Source of the DNA: Bacteroidota bacterium
Lineage (GTDB): Bacteria > Bacteroidota > Bacteroidia > Bacteroidales > Prolixibacteraceae
Direction of reading: 5' to 3'
DNA: 6,134 nucleotides
Assembly (NCBI GenBank): GCA_030691295.1
Contig: JAUYEQ010000226.1
Coordinates: 1-6,134, forward strand
Part shown: piece by piece, positions 1 through 6,134 of the stretch
Layout: each line of letters begins with the position of its first letter
Numbering within the stretch: position 1 is the stretch's first letter
Position numbers and translations under genes: made by a program
Notes under the pieces: generated by a model
What the model was told of the DNA's origin: nothing
The model's input: only the letters and a program-made list of their open reading frames with translations
Database searches by the model: none

Positions 1-453
1 TATGTAAGTTATTTGACCAATGCCTTTCTGGTTCATAAAGTCGAACGCTACGATATGATTGGAAAGCGTATTTTCTCTATAGGCGAGAAGTATTATTTCG
101 AAAATTTAGGGCTCCGAAATATCATTGTTGGTTATAAACCGCAGGATGCCGGAAAGATTATTGAAAACTTGGTTTATAACCACTTGTTATACATGGGTTT
201 TAGTATAAAAATTGGAACAATGGGTTCAAATGAGATCGATTTTATCTGCGAAAAAAGGGCGGAAAAAATTTATATTCAGGTAGCGCTCCAACTTATTGAA
301 GAAACAACGATTCAACGGGAATTTGGGAATCTCTTGAAAATTCCTGACAACTACCCCAAAATGGTGATTACCAATGATCGCTTTACGGGAAATACCTTTG
401 AAGGAATCAAACATTTGTACATCGGCGATTTCCTAATGTTAGAAGATTTTTAA
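1..453 (+). CDS. AAA_14/DUF4143-type ATPase, C-terminal part (5' end outside window)
   Basis: This frame is open to the left edge, so the gene begins outside the window and only the last 150 residues are visible. They match the C-terminal half of the AAA_14 plus DUF4143 family, predicted P-loop ATPases of about 400 residues common in Bacteroidota and of poorly known function. Residues counted from the window edge: the end of a winged-helix-like segment (about 1-20), the family signature GEKYYFENLGLRN (28-40), then the DUF4143 domain with a conserved Glu-Asn (55-56), NEIDFIC (77-83) and YIQVA (91-95). The Glu/Asp/Gln pattern resembles a PD-(D/E)xK nuclease-like fold, which is family knowledge rather than proof of nuclease activity. 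REFGNLLKIPDNYPK (106-120) is also typical. The Walker motifs lie upstream and cannot be checked. The TTG at 13 is not credible as a start, since family homology continues upstream of it. The visible part shows no frameshift. The hydrolase gene follows after 34 bp without a visible terminator. Confidence 0.85.
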   Translation, partial: YVSYLTNAFLVHKVERYDMIGKRIFSIGEKYYFENLGLRNIIVGYKPQDAGKIIENLVYNHLLYMGFSIKIGTMGSNEIDFICEKRAEKIYIQVALQLIEETTIQREFGNLLKIPDNYPKMVITNDRFTGNTFEGIKHLYIGDFLMLEDF

Positions 454-487
454 TGTTTTTATCTGAATTAAACCTAACTATCAAACC

Positions 488-1969
488 ATGAAAAACCTAT
501 CCAAGCTTCCATTCGCTTTTTTATTGATTCTTCTGATTGGTTGCCAGTCCAAATTGCCTGTGAAACCGGATGTCATCAGCCTTCATCCTGAAAACTCCAA
601 TTACTTTCTGTTTCAGGGTAAACCAACCATTCTGGTAACTTCCGGAGAACATTACGGCGCAGTGATGAATGCCGACTTTGACTACTCGAAATACCTGCAA
701 ACCCTCCAAAAAGAAGGACTAAACTACACCCGGATTTTTCTCGGCCCGTATTCCGAGATAGGCGATAACCTGTTTGGAATCCGAAATAATACGATGAATC
801 CGAAACCGAAAAGTTGGGTGACACCGTGGATAAAAAATCCGGCCACCGGGAAATACGATCTAAATCAGTGGAATAAAGCTTTTTTCAGTCGCCTGAAAGG
901 GTTTGTCGCGGCGGCTTCCGAAAACGGAATTGTTGTGGAAGTCACCCTGTTTACTTCTTATTACACCAATCACCAGTGGAAAACCAGCCCGTTTAACCCG
1001 AAAAATAACATTCAGCAATTCGATTCAATTTCGTTCAAGCAGGTCAATACCATCAATAACGGGCGATTGATGGATGTTCAGGAAAAATATGTACGGAAAG
1101 TTGTTCAGGAATTGAACGCTTTCGGGAATATATTTTTCGAGATACAAAACGAACCTTGGTCCGACAATCCGAATTTGGTTGAGAAAATTGCCGAAACAGA
1201 TTCATTAACCCATCCTTTTGCCTGGCAAAAACTGGTTGAAACAGCGAAAGATGAGTCGCTGGAATGGCAAAAACGAATTGCCCAAATCATTGCAGAAGAA
1301 GAGATCAACCTCCCCATCAAACATCTGATTGCCCAGAATATCAGCAATTTCAGGGGCAAAATTGAAAATCCTGACCCGAACATATCGATTTTCAATTTTC
1401 ATTATGCATATCCGGCGGCGGCTTCTGAAAACCTCGGGCTAAAAAAAGCAATCGGGCTCGATGAAACCGGTTTTATGCCAAAGGTAGATTTTCTCTACCG
1501 TTCACAAGCCTGGAAGTTTATGCTGGCTGGCGGAGCGTTGTACAACAATCTTGATTATTCGTTTATCGTTGGCAAAGAAGGCGGCACGCACGTAATTGAC
1601 GCCGGAACGCCTGGTTGGGGGCATCCTGAATTCCGTAAACAATTGAAAATCATGAAAGCTTTCATCGAAAGTTTCGACTTCATTCGGATGAAACCTGCCA
1701 ATTCCATTTTGCAGGTCGTTAAAGGAAATGTGACTGAATTTCAGGTTTTGGCTGAAACCGGAAAGCAATATGACATTTATCTTGATAAAGGAAATCTGGC
1801 TGAAATTAAACTGACACTTCCTGATGGAGAATATACGGCTGAATGGGTAAATACGTTGACAGGAATTTCAATTAGTACTGGAAATCTAACAGCAAAAAAT
1901 CTGTCTGCAACAGTTGTTTGTCCTGAATTTCAGGAGGACATTGTACTTCGGATTTTGAAAAATAAGTAA
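488..1969 (+). CDS. Lipoprotein glycoside hydrolase, clan GH-A type, family unassigned
   Basis: This gene encodes 493 residues and appears complete. The N-terminus is a lipoprotein signal (Lys near the start, hydrophobic residues 7-17, lipobox L16-I-G-C19), so the protein should be lipid-anchored in the cell envelope. QSKL after the Cys lacks the acidic surface-export signal, which argues for a periplasm-facing position (inference). Residues 30-360 look like a TIM barrel: an early SGEHYGAVMN motif (52-61), TRIFLGPYSE (81-90), FEIQNEPW (217-224) with E222 as likely acid/base, FHYAYP (304-309), and GLDETGF (323-329) with E326 as likely nucleophile. The 104-residue spacing suits clan GH-A. Residues about 405-493 resemble the small beta-sandwich domain at the end of DUF4038-type hydrolases (YDIYLDKGN, GEYTAEWVNTLTG). 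The substrate cannot be read from sequence; plant or algal polysaccharide is an inference from the class and from the nearby CE12-like esterase. ATG 488 gives the complete signal peptide. No strong ribosome-binding site is seen, as is usual in Bacteroidota. Confidence 0.8.
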   Translation: MKNLSKLPFAFLLILLIGCQSKLPVKPDVISLHPENSNYFLFQGKPTILVTSGEHYGAVMNADFDYSKYLQTLQKEGLNYTRIFLGPYSEIGDNLFGIRNNTMNPKPKSWVTPWIKNPATGKYDLNQWNKAFFSRLKGFVAAASENGIVVEVTLFTSYYTNHQWKTSPFNPKNNIQQFDSISFKQVNTINNGRLMDVQEKYVRKVVQELNAFGNIFFEIQNEPWSDNPNLVEKIAETDSLTHPFAWQKLVETAKDESLEWQKRIAQIIAEEEINLPIKHLIAQNISNFRGKIENPDPNISIFNFHYAYPAAASENLGLKKAIGLDETGFMPKVDFLYRSQAWKFMLAGGALYNNLDYSFIVGKEGGTHVIDAGTPGWGHPEFRKQLKIMKAFIESFDFIRMKPANSILQVVKGNVTEFQVLAETGKQYDIYLDKGNLAEIKLTLPDGEYTAEWVNTLTGISISTGNLTAKNLSATVVCPEFQEDIVLRILKNK

Positions 1970-2002
1970 TTGAAATTCATTTTGTACATTTGGATACTTT
2001 TG
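1970..2002 (+). promoter_or_regulatory. Possible Bacteroidetes-type promoter before the acyl-CoA synthetase
   Basis: TACTTTTG at 1995-2002 matches the Bacteroidetes -7 consensus TAnnTTTG exactly. A TTG at 1970-1972 could be the -33 element, with 22 bp between them, slightly long. It lies in the 51-bp gap after the hydrolase gene and would give a leader of only about 12 nt before ATG 2021. A short AT-rich box can arise by chance, so this is a weak call; if real, the synthetase and the following gene can be transcribed independently of the hydrolase. Confidence 0.3.
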
Positions 2003-2020
2003 ATCTAAAACTTAAACGCC

Positions 2021-3928
2021 ATGAGAACAATCATCGAACTTTTTGAAACCAGCGTTGCTAAATATCCCAACAACATTTACCTCTGGGAAAAACACGATGG
2101 AAAATACGAAGGGACTACTTACAGGCAAACCCACGATTTGGTTCTTCGTTTCGGGGCAGGTCTGGTTGCCCTTGGAGTTCAAAAAGGCGATCGAATTGGG
2201 TTGATTGCTGAAGGACGAAATGCATGGATCATCTCTGAATTGGGCGTTTTGTATGCCGGGGGAATCAATGTTCCGCTATCGGTCAGACTTGATTCGGGAA
2301 GCGAGTTAAAATTCAGGCTCGCCCATTCCGGAAGCAAAATGATTGTAGTTTCGAAAGGACATGCCTCTAAAATTGAAGAAATCAGAAATGAACTTCCGGA
2401 ACTTGAAAAAGTGATTTACATGGATGGAAAAGAGAATCCGGGCGCCAACGACATTTCGTACGATCAGGTTTTGGCTTTGGGCGACCAATACATGAAAACC
2501 AATTTGTCAGATTTTGAAGCAATTTACAAAAACATACAAGAAGACGATGTTGCAAATATTTCCTATACCTCAGGAACAACAGCTGATCCAAAGGGAATTA
2601 TGCTCACTCAGCTAAACTATGCGGCCAACGTTGTTCAGGCAAATACACTGATGGAAATCACTCCGGAATGGAAGACTTTGGCTTTCCTCCCGTGGGATCA
2701 TTCGTTCGCACATACAGCCTGCCTGTATTGTTTCATGTACAATGGGGCAAGTGTTGCTTCTCTTGAGATTGGTAAAACTCCCACAGAAACCTTGAAGAAT
2801 ATACCAAAGAATATAAAGGAAATTCAGCCGAACGTTCTGATGAGTGTTCCGGCAGTAGCAAAAAACTTCAGAAAGGGAATCGAATCCGGCATCAGGCAAA
2901 AAGGTCCTGTCATTGAAAAGTTGTTTAAACATGCACTTAAAATTGCGTACGAATACAATGGTCACGGATGGGATCGTGGTAAAGGTGAAAAAATGATTTA
3001 CAAGCCATTATTAAAACTCTACGACAAGATTCTGTTTTCGAAAATCCGTGAAGGATTTGGTGGCAACCTTAATTTATTTGTTGGCGGCGGAGCATTGCTC
3101 GACCTCGAATTACAACGGTTCTTCTATGCCATCGGAATGCCCATGTGCCAGGGATACGGACTGTCAGAAGCTTCACCGGTTATTTCGTCGAATGCACTAC
3201 ATGCCATCAAATTCGGTTCTTCGGGCCGACCGGTAAAATACATGGAGCTAAAAATCTGCGATTTGGACGGAAACGAACTTCCACTGGGTGAAAAGGGCGA
3301 AATAGTGGTGAAAGGTGAAAACGTGATGAAAGGGTATTGGAAAAATCCAAAGTCAACGGAAGAAACGGTCAAAGACGGATGGTTGTACACCGGCGACATG
3401 GGTTACATGGACAAGGATGGATTCCTTTATGTTCTTGGTCGCTTTAAAAGTTTGCTGATAGGAAGCGATGGCGAAAAATTCAGTCCTGAAGGAATTGAAG
3501 AAGCCCTGATTGATCAGTCTTCCTTCATTGATCAATGCATGCTGTACAACAATCAGAACGCTTATACTTCAGGAATGATTGTGCCCAACATGGCCGCCAT
3601 TAACCGAGAACTTGAAAAACGCGGATTCACTGCCGCAACTGATGAAGGCAGGGCCGAAGCGCTGAAAATAATCCAACAGGAAGTTGATGCCTACAAATCA
3701 GGTGGAAAATTCGAAAATTCATTTCCTGAACGTTGGCTGCCTGCCACCATCGCAATTCTTCCTGAAGCATTTACAGACCAAAACCACTTGCTCAATTCGA
3801 TGGCGAAAATGGTGCGCGGAAAAATTATCGACTATTTCAAAACTGAACTTGAATTTCTATACACTCCTGAAGCAAAAAACATTCAGAATAAAATGAATAT
3901 GGATGCTTTGAAAATATTGGGAAATTAA
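2021..3928 (+). CDS. AMP-forming long-chain fatty acid--CoA ligase
   Basis: This is a full-length (635 residues) member of the ANL superfamily, FadD/Faa long-chain branch. It activates fatty acids with ATP and CoA through an acyl-adenylate, feeding phospholipid synthesis or beta-oxidation, and probably acts at the inner face of the cytoplasmic membrane. Motifs in order: phosphate-binding YTSGTTADPKG (182-192), VGGGALLD (354-361), the adenine-pocket motif QGYGLSEASP (377-386), YTGD (456-459) with the ribose-binding Asp459, the hinge VLGRFKSLLIGSDGEKFSPE (471-490), and LLNSMAKMVRGK (590-601), where Lys596 is the likely catalytic lysine of the C-terminal domain. The segment after 500 (IDQCMLYNNQ) is typical of the Bacteroidota version. 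No signal peptide or membrane segment is present. ATG 2021 starts directly at the usual family N-terminus. All core motifs are present, so the enzyme should be active; chain-length preference cannot be read. The next gene starts 13 bp after the stop, which suggests co-transcription. Confidence 0.95.
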   Translation: MRTIIELFETSVAKYPNNIYLWEKHDGKYEGTTYRQTHDLVLRFGAGLVALGVQKGDRIGLIAEGRNAWIISELGVLYAGGINVPLSVRLDSGSELKFRLAHSGSKMIVVSKGHASKIEEIRNELPELEKVIYMDGKENPGANDISYDQVLALGDQYMKTNLSDFEAIYKNIQEDDVANISYTSGTTADPKGIMLTQLNYAANVVQANTLMEITPEWKTLAFLPWDHSFAHTACLYCFMYNGASVASLEIGKTPTETLKNIPKNIKEIQPNVLMSVPAVAKNFRKGIESGIRQKGPVIEKLFKHALKIAYEYNGHGWDRGKGEKMIYKPLLKLYDKILFSKIREGFGGNLNLFVGGGALLDLELQRFFYAIGMPMCQGYGLSEASPVISSNALHAIKFGSSGRPVKYMELKICDLDGNELPLGEKGEIVVKGENVMKGYWKNPKSTEETVKDGWLYTGDMGYMDKDGFLYVLGRFKSLLIGSDGEKFSPEGIEEALIDQSSFIDQCMLYNNQNAYTSGMIVPNMAAINRELEKRGFTAATDEGRAEALKIIQQEVDAYKSGGKFENSFPERWLPATIAILPEAFTDQNHLLNSMAKMVRGKIIDYFKTELEFLYTPEAKNIQNKMNMDALKILGN

Positions 3929-3941
3929 AATCAAAAACATT

Positions 3942-4454
3942 ATGCGGGCAATATCTCTATTTATACTACTGTTTTTCTTCGGAATAAATTCATTTGCACA
4001 GAAAATGTCAGGATATGGGGCAGAACTTTCAGTACTTAGTTTTAAGCCGAATGTGCGTATCTGGACATCCAAAACAACCGGGTTTGAACTTTTCACAGGG
4101 CCTTCTTCTGAAATTGGCAGTTTTAAACCCAATGATGTTGAGGCCGGATTTAAGTTTCTTCGAACAATCATATACAACCGCACCGACCGCACCTACTTTG
4201 GATTTGTTGGCAAATGGAAATGGGTGAAGGTTGACATAGAAGAGATTGATACCAAGATAAGTTTACCGGTTGTAGGATTATTGATAGGCAAAGAATGGTA
4301 TAGTAAACGCATCAATCTAAAAGGATATGCTGTTGAATTGGGGTATCAATATGGCGTAAAAGAATATCATATTCCAATAATCAACAGATCAAAATCCTTC
4401 GACGAATTTCCTTTAATCCTGAATTTAAGGTATTCCTTTTACAAGAAGAGATAA
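3942..4454 (+). CDS. Small exported protein, probable outer-membrane beta-barrel, function unknown
   Basis: This gene encodes 170 residues and I do not recognise its family with confidence. Residues 1-19 form a clear Sec signal peptide (Arg2, hydrophobic run 4-15, S-F-A at 17-19), with likely cleavage before Gln20. The mature part of about 150 residues alternates short polar turns with amphipathic beta-strands (for example YGAELSVLSF, TGFELFTGP, TYFGFVGKWKWVKV, YAVELGYQYG). It ends in FPLILNLRYSFYKKR, an aromatic-rich last strand like those of small outer-membrane barrels. There is no lipobox and no enzyme motif. It begins 13 bp after the acyl-CoA ligase, so the two are probably one transcript; whether the protein is linked to fatty-acid handling is only a guess. 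The ATG is chosen because it gives an intact signal peptide. A periplasmic beta-sandwich protein is the main alternative. The 3' end meets the convergent ATPase remnant across 65 bp. Confidence 0.5.
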   Translation: MRAISLFILLFFFGINSFAQKMSGYGAELSVLSFKPNVRIWTSKTTGFELFTGPSSEIGSFKPNDVEAGFKFLRTIIYNRTDRTYFGFVGKWKWVKVDIEEIDTKISLPVVGLLIGKEWYSKRINLKGYAVELGYQYGVKEYHIPIINRSKSFDEFPLILNLRYSFYKKR

Positions 4455-4519
4455 TCTGCCAAAATTCCATACAGGCGGGTGGCGGTAGTGGTAGCTCTGA
4501 TTATAGCCAGTGGTTTTTC
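4455..4519. other. GC-rich intergenic islet between convergent genes
   Basis: This 65-bp gap is markedly richer in G and C than its surroundings around 4474-4498, where GGCGGGTGGCGGTAGTGG occurs, followed by a T-rich stretch from 4513. The + strand frame reads AGGGSGSSDYSQWFF (4475-4519), like a Gly/Ser-rich protein tail. The minus frame reads ATTTATRLYGILADY and is in register with the ATPase remnant just past its stop. Neither has a start or a gene body here. The six-base word AGTGGT occurs directly repeated at 4487 and 4509. No good stem followed by a T-run was found, so I do not call a terminator. It may be part of a dispersed repeat or a scrap of inserted DNA. Confidence 0.4.
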
Positions 4520-5170
4520 TTATTTTTCATCAGTGTCAAGTAGCCAGTTAAAAACGTTCAAATGCTGTATGCCGCCTCTGTTTTGTGTAAAGGAGTCTGT
4601 CGTGAGCAAAAATTTAGGGTAATTGTCGTTGATTTTTTCTAATGCACCAAACTCACGTTCTACTGTGCCTTCACTCGCCGTTTGCCAGGCAACCTGATAA
4701 TATTCAATGTCGCCCGTCGTGGTTTTGCACACAAAGTCCACTTCGTTGTTTCGTGTTGTACCTGTCCATATTTTGTTGCCTCTGCGAAGCAGTTCAAGGA
4801 AAACAACATTTTCTAATATATGCCCTCTGTCTGTTGTGCGTTCTTTTCCCACCAAAATATTGAGCAACCCAGCATCAACCAAATAGTATTTTTCTTGTGT
4901 TGCCAATTGTTTTTTACCTTTTAAATCGAAGCGGTTTACTTTGTAAAACACAAAACTTGCGACTAAATATTCCAAATATTTTTCAACGGTGGTATTGTGT
5001 GTGCTTTGTCCGTCTTGTTTTAATGTTTTTGCAATATTCCCGGGCGAAAGCGGGCTGCCAATGTTGGAAGCTACAAATTTTGTAATGTTGCCAAACGCTC
5101 GCTTGTCGTTTATATGGTAGCTTATTAAATCATTAAAACTTGATAAATATGCAAGTTTTAATGATCGCAA
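4520..5170 (-). pseudogene. AAA_14/DUF4143 ATPase remnant, N-terminal ATPase domain missing
   Basis: This 216-residue frame holds only the C-terminal part of an AAA_14/DUF4143 protein. Counted from a TTG at 5170, recognisable homology runs from about residue 13: a winged-helix-like segment (25-85), KYYLVDAGLLN (94-104), then DUF4143 with Glu120-Asn121, NNEVDFVC (141-148), YYQVA (157-161) and EREFGALEKINDNYPK (171-186). The P-loop ATPase domain, about 180 residues in the family, is absent. The whole open frame from 5236 down to 4520 contains no ATG; only TTG-type starts are available, and the first dozen residues do not look like the family. The frame opens directly after, and in register with, the stop codon of the upstream esterase gene. 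These facts favour a 5'-truncated remnant left by a deletion or insertion, though the rest is free of frameshifts, so the event is recent or the piece is still used. It belongs to a different subgroup from the left-edge copy, sharing the motifs but not close sequence. Confidence 0.65.
5129..5165. repeat. Perfect 14-bp inverted repeat at the truncation point
   Basis: ATCATTAAAACTTG (5129-5142) and CAAGTTTTAATGAT (5152-5165) are exact reverse complements around a 9-base spacer. The arms are AT-rich and no T-run follows on either strand, so a rho-independent terminator is unlikely. On the minus strand the repeat covers residues 3-14 of the ATPase remnant frame, exactly where family homology fades. 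It could be a scar of fold-back template switching or a rearrangement junction, or a protein-binding site; sequence alone does not decide. Confidence 0.75.
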
Positions 5171-5236
5171 GGAATTGCCAGTTAATTGTTGTCTTCGTGT
5201 GTCGGTAAATGTTAATGCACTTGGCAGTTTAATCGC

Positions 5237-5995
5237 TTACTTCTTAATTTGTTTCGCCAGCGAGTTATCAAGCAACATCAACTGTTGTGCTGCCAGTTTG
5301 GCCACCAGCCTTGCACCTTCAACTGAAAGATGGGTATCGTCTTTTCGTCCCTCCGGAAATTTGTCGGTTGTCGAAGTCCAAAGGTAAATTTGTTTTGAAG
5401 CTTCATCGCCCAAAGCAGTAACAGCCCCGGCAGTCAGCAACTGCAAATCAATTAAGGGGACATTCATTTCAGCAGCTATCAACCTCACAACTGCCGAATA
5501 ATTTCCATGTGTATCGGTCAAAAAACCATTTTCAAATTTCCGGCGAACAATGGAAGTAAACAGAATGGGAGTTGCGCCTTTATCGCGGGTTTCGCGCACA
5601 AAACGCTCCATATTTTTCCGGTAGCTGGTAAATGGTTCTGTGTATCGGGTCGAATCCTGATTTTTCTGATCGTTGTGACCAAACTGTATGAACACATAAT
5701 CGCCGGTTTTTAATGAATCAAGTGCAGCTTTCCATCTTCCTTCAGAAATAAAACTTTTGGAACTTCTGCCATTCACCGCCCGGTTTTTAATTTCTACTGT
5801 CTCATCTACAAATTCAGGGAACACCTGGCACCAGCCGGTTTCAGGAGCAACCTCCGCCTTTTTATTTGCCATGGTTGAATCGCCGATGGTGAAAACGGTG
5901 ATGCGGTTTTCTGATGTATTTTGTGCAGCACCAATTTTTGCGATTCCGGTCAAAATAATGATGTAACAAATAATTGATTTATACATGAGGTTCAT
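5237..5995 (-). CDS. Secreted SGNH esterase, rhamnogalacturonan acetylesterase type (CE12-like)
   Basis: The product is a 252-residue exported SGNH/GDSL hydrolase that very likely removes acetyl groups from rhamnogalacturonan I or related pectin. Residues 1-24 are a signal peptide (hydrophobic 7-19, cleavage after IGAA before Gln25), so it acts in the periplasm or outside. Block I is FTIGDSTMA (35-43) with nucleophile Ser40; block II is NRAVNGRSSKSF (71-82) with oxyanion Gly76; block III is FIQFGHNDQK (102-111) with Asn108; block V is DDTHLS (219-224) with Asp219 and His222. PETGWCQVFPEF, EGRW and TEPFTSYRKNMERF are characteristic of the YesT/RhgT-like family, and the length is normal. The frame stays open upstream to a TTG at 6127, but those 44 residues are not family-like and would bury the signal peptide. 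ATG 5995, with a purine-rich AAAAGAGA shortly upstream, is therefore preferred; ATG 5986 is the alternative. The ATPase remnant lies downstream on the same strand. Function is confident, the exact acetylated substrate less so. Confidence 0.9.
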   Translation of the reverse strand: MNLMYKSIICYIIILTGIAKIGAAQNTSENRITVFTIGDSTMANKKAEVAPETGWCQVFPEFVDETVEIKNRAVNGRSSKSFISEGRWKAALDSLKTGDYVFIQFGHNDQKNQDSTRYTEPFTSYRKNMERFVRETRDKGATPILFTSIVRRKFENGFLTDTHGNYSAVVRLIAAEMNVPLIDLQLLTAGAVTALGDEASKQIYLWTSTTDKFPEGRKDDTHLSVEGARLVAKLAAQQLMLLDNSLAKQIKK

Positions 5996-6040
5996 TTTGA
6001 ATTCTCTTTTAGTTGTTAAAACTTTTATCGTTAATTTCTT

Positions 6041-6089
6041 TCCGTCCGAAAATTGATTAATGCCTTGAATTCCATTTTGCGCGGACGGA
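6041..6089. repeat. 8-bp inverted repeat upstream of the esterase gene
   Basis: TCCGTCCG (6041-6048) and CGGACGGA (6082-6089) are exact reverse complements, 33 bp apart, and are GC-rich in an AT-rich region. They lie 46-94 bp upstream of the esterase start, where an operator or leader structure would be expected. No TAnnTTTG box was found beside them on the minus strand. The function is unknown and chance cannot be excluded. Confidence 0.3.
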
Positions 6090-6110
6090 TTTCCGGATCG
6101 CCATTCATGT

Positions 6111-6131
6111 CCGTTGCCTAAAGGCAAACGG
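6111..6131. repeat. Short GC-rich stem-loop at the right edge
   Basis: CCGTTGCC (6111-6118) pairs with GGCAAACGG (6123-6131) as eight base pairs with one bulged A, closing a TAAA loop. On the minus strand no T-run follows, and on the + strand the window ends three bases later. It could be the terminator of a gene beyond the edge, a REP-like element, or part of the esterase leader. The stem is seen directly; its role is open. Confidence 0.35.
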
Positions 6132-6134
6132 CAA

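Noticed and set aside
13..453. A complete 146-residue gene starting at TTG 13
   Set aside because: The frame is open to the window edge and family homology continues upstream of 13, so it is a partial gene.
2612..2965. 117-residue minus-strand frame inside the acyl-CoA ligase
   Set aside because: It lies wholly within a strongly supported gene, is Cys/Phe-rich without family features, and is a shadow frame. The same holds for the other antisense frames, including those at 1105-1395 and 3857-4192.
4474..4491. G-quadruplex from the GG runs in the islet
   Set aside because: Most runs are only two or three G with uneven loops; a two-quartet structure is possible but too weak to call.
4475..4546. 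A small + strand gene encoding the Gly/Ser-rich tail
   Set aside because: There is no start codon or ribosome-binding site, it overlaps the end of the minus-strand remnant, and only a short stretch is protein-like.
5129..5165. Rho-independent terminator for the esterase
   Set aside because: The stem is AT-rich, no T-run follows on either strand, and it lies about 70 bp past the stop, inside the remnant frame.
5996..6127. N-terminal extension of the esterase frame to a TTG at 6127
   Set aside because: The 44 extra residues do not resemble the family, would hide a good signal peptide, and cover inverted repeats typical of non-coding DNA; ATG 5995 fits better.

Overview
The window looks like chromosomal DNA of a Bacteroidota bacterium, plausibly a marine or gut polysaccharide degrader of the Marinilabiliales/Prolixibacteraceae type; that rank is inference. 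The signs are the AAA_14/DUF4143 ATPase style (EKYYFENLGLRN), a Bacteroidetes-type long-chain acyl-CoA synthetase, a lipoprotein glycoside hydrolase, a CE12-like esterase, moderately AT-rich DNA, start codons without a clear Shine-Dalgarno, and one TAnnTTTG box.

Layout. Positions 1-453 (+) are the C-terminal 150 residues of an AAA_14/DUF4143 ATPase that enters from the left edge. Three intact + strand genes follow: a lipoprotein clan GH-A glycoside hydrolase (488-1969), an AMP-forming long-chain acyl-CoA synthetase (2021-3928), and a small exported, probably outer-membrane beta-barrel protein (3942-4454) only 13 bp behind the synthetase. A 65-bp GC-rich islet (4455-4519) separates them from two minus-strand genes: an N-terminally truncated second AAA_14/DUF4143 copy with no ATG (4520-5170, called a pseudogene) and a secreted SGNH esterase of the rhamnogalacturonan acetylesterase type (5237-5995). 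A perfect 14-bp inverted repeat sits where homology of the remnant stops. The right edge holds a short stem-loop and a longer-range inverted repeat upstream of the esterase.

How the genes may work together. The hydrolase and the esterase both fit plant-polysaccharide (pectin-like) breakdown in the cell envelope, but they lie on opposite strands and no SusC/SusD, regulator or transporter is visible, so this is not a demonstrated utilisation locus. The acyl-CoA synthetase and the small envelope protein are probably co-transcribed; a functional link between them is unproven. No tRNA, rRNA, CRISPR array, transposase or complete mobile element is visible. I found no convincing new biological system. 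The most unusual part is 4455-5236, which looks like rearranged DNA carrying a decaying ATPase gene.
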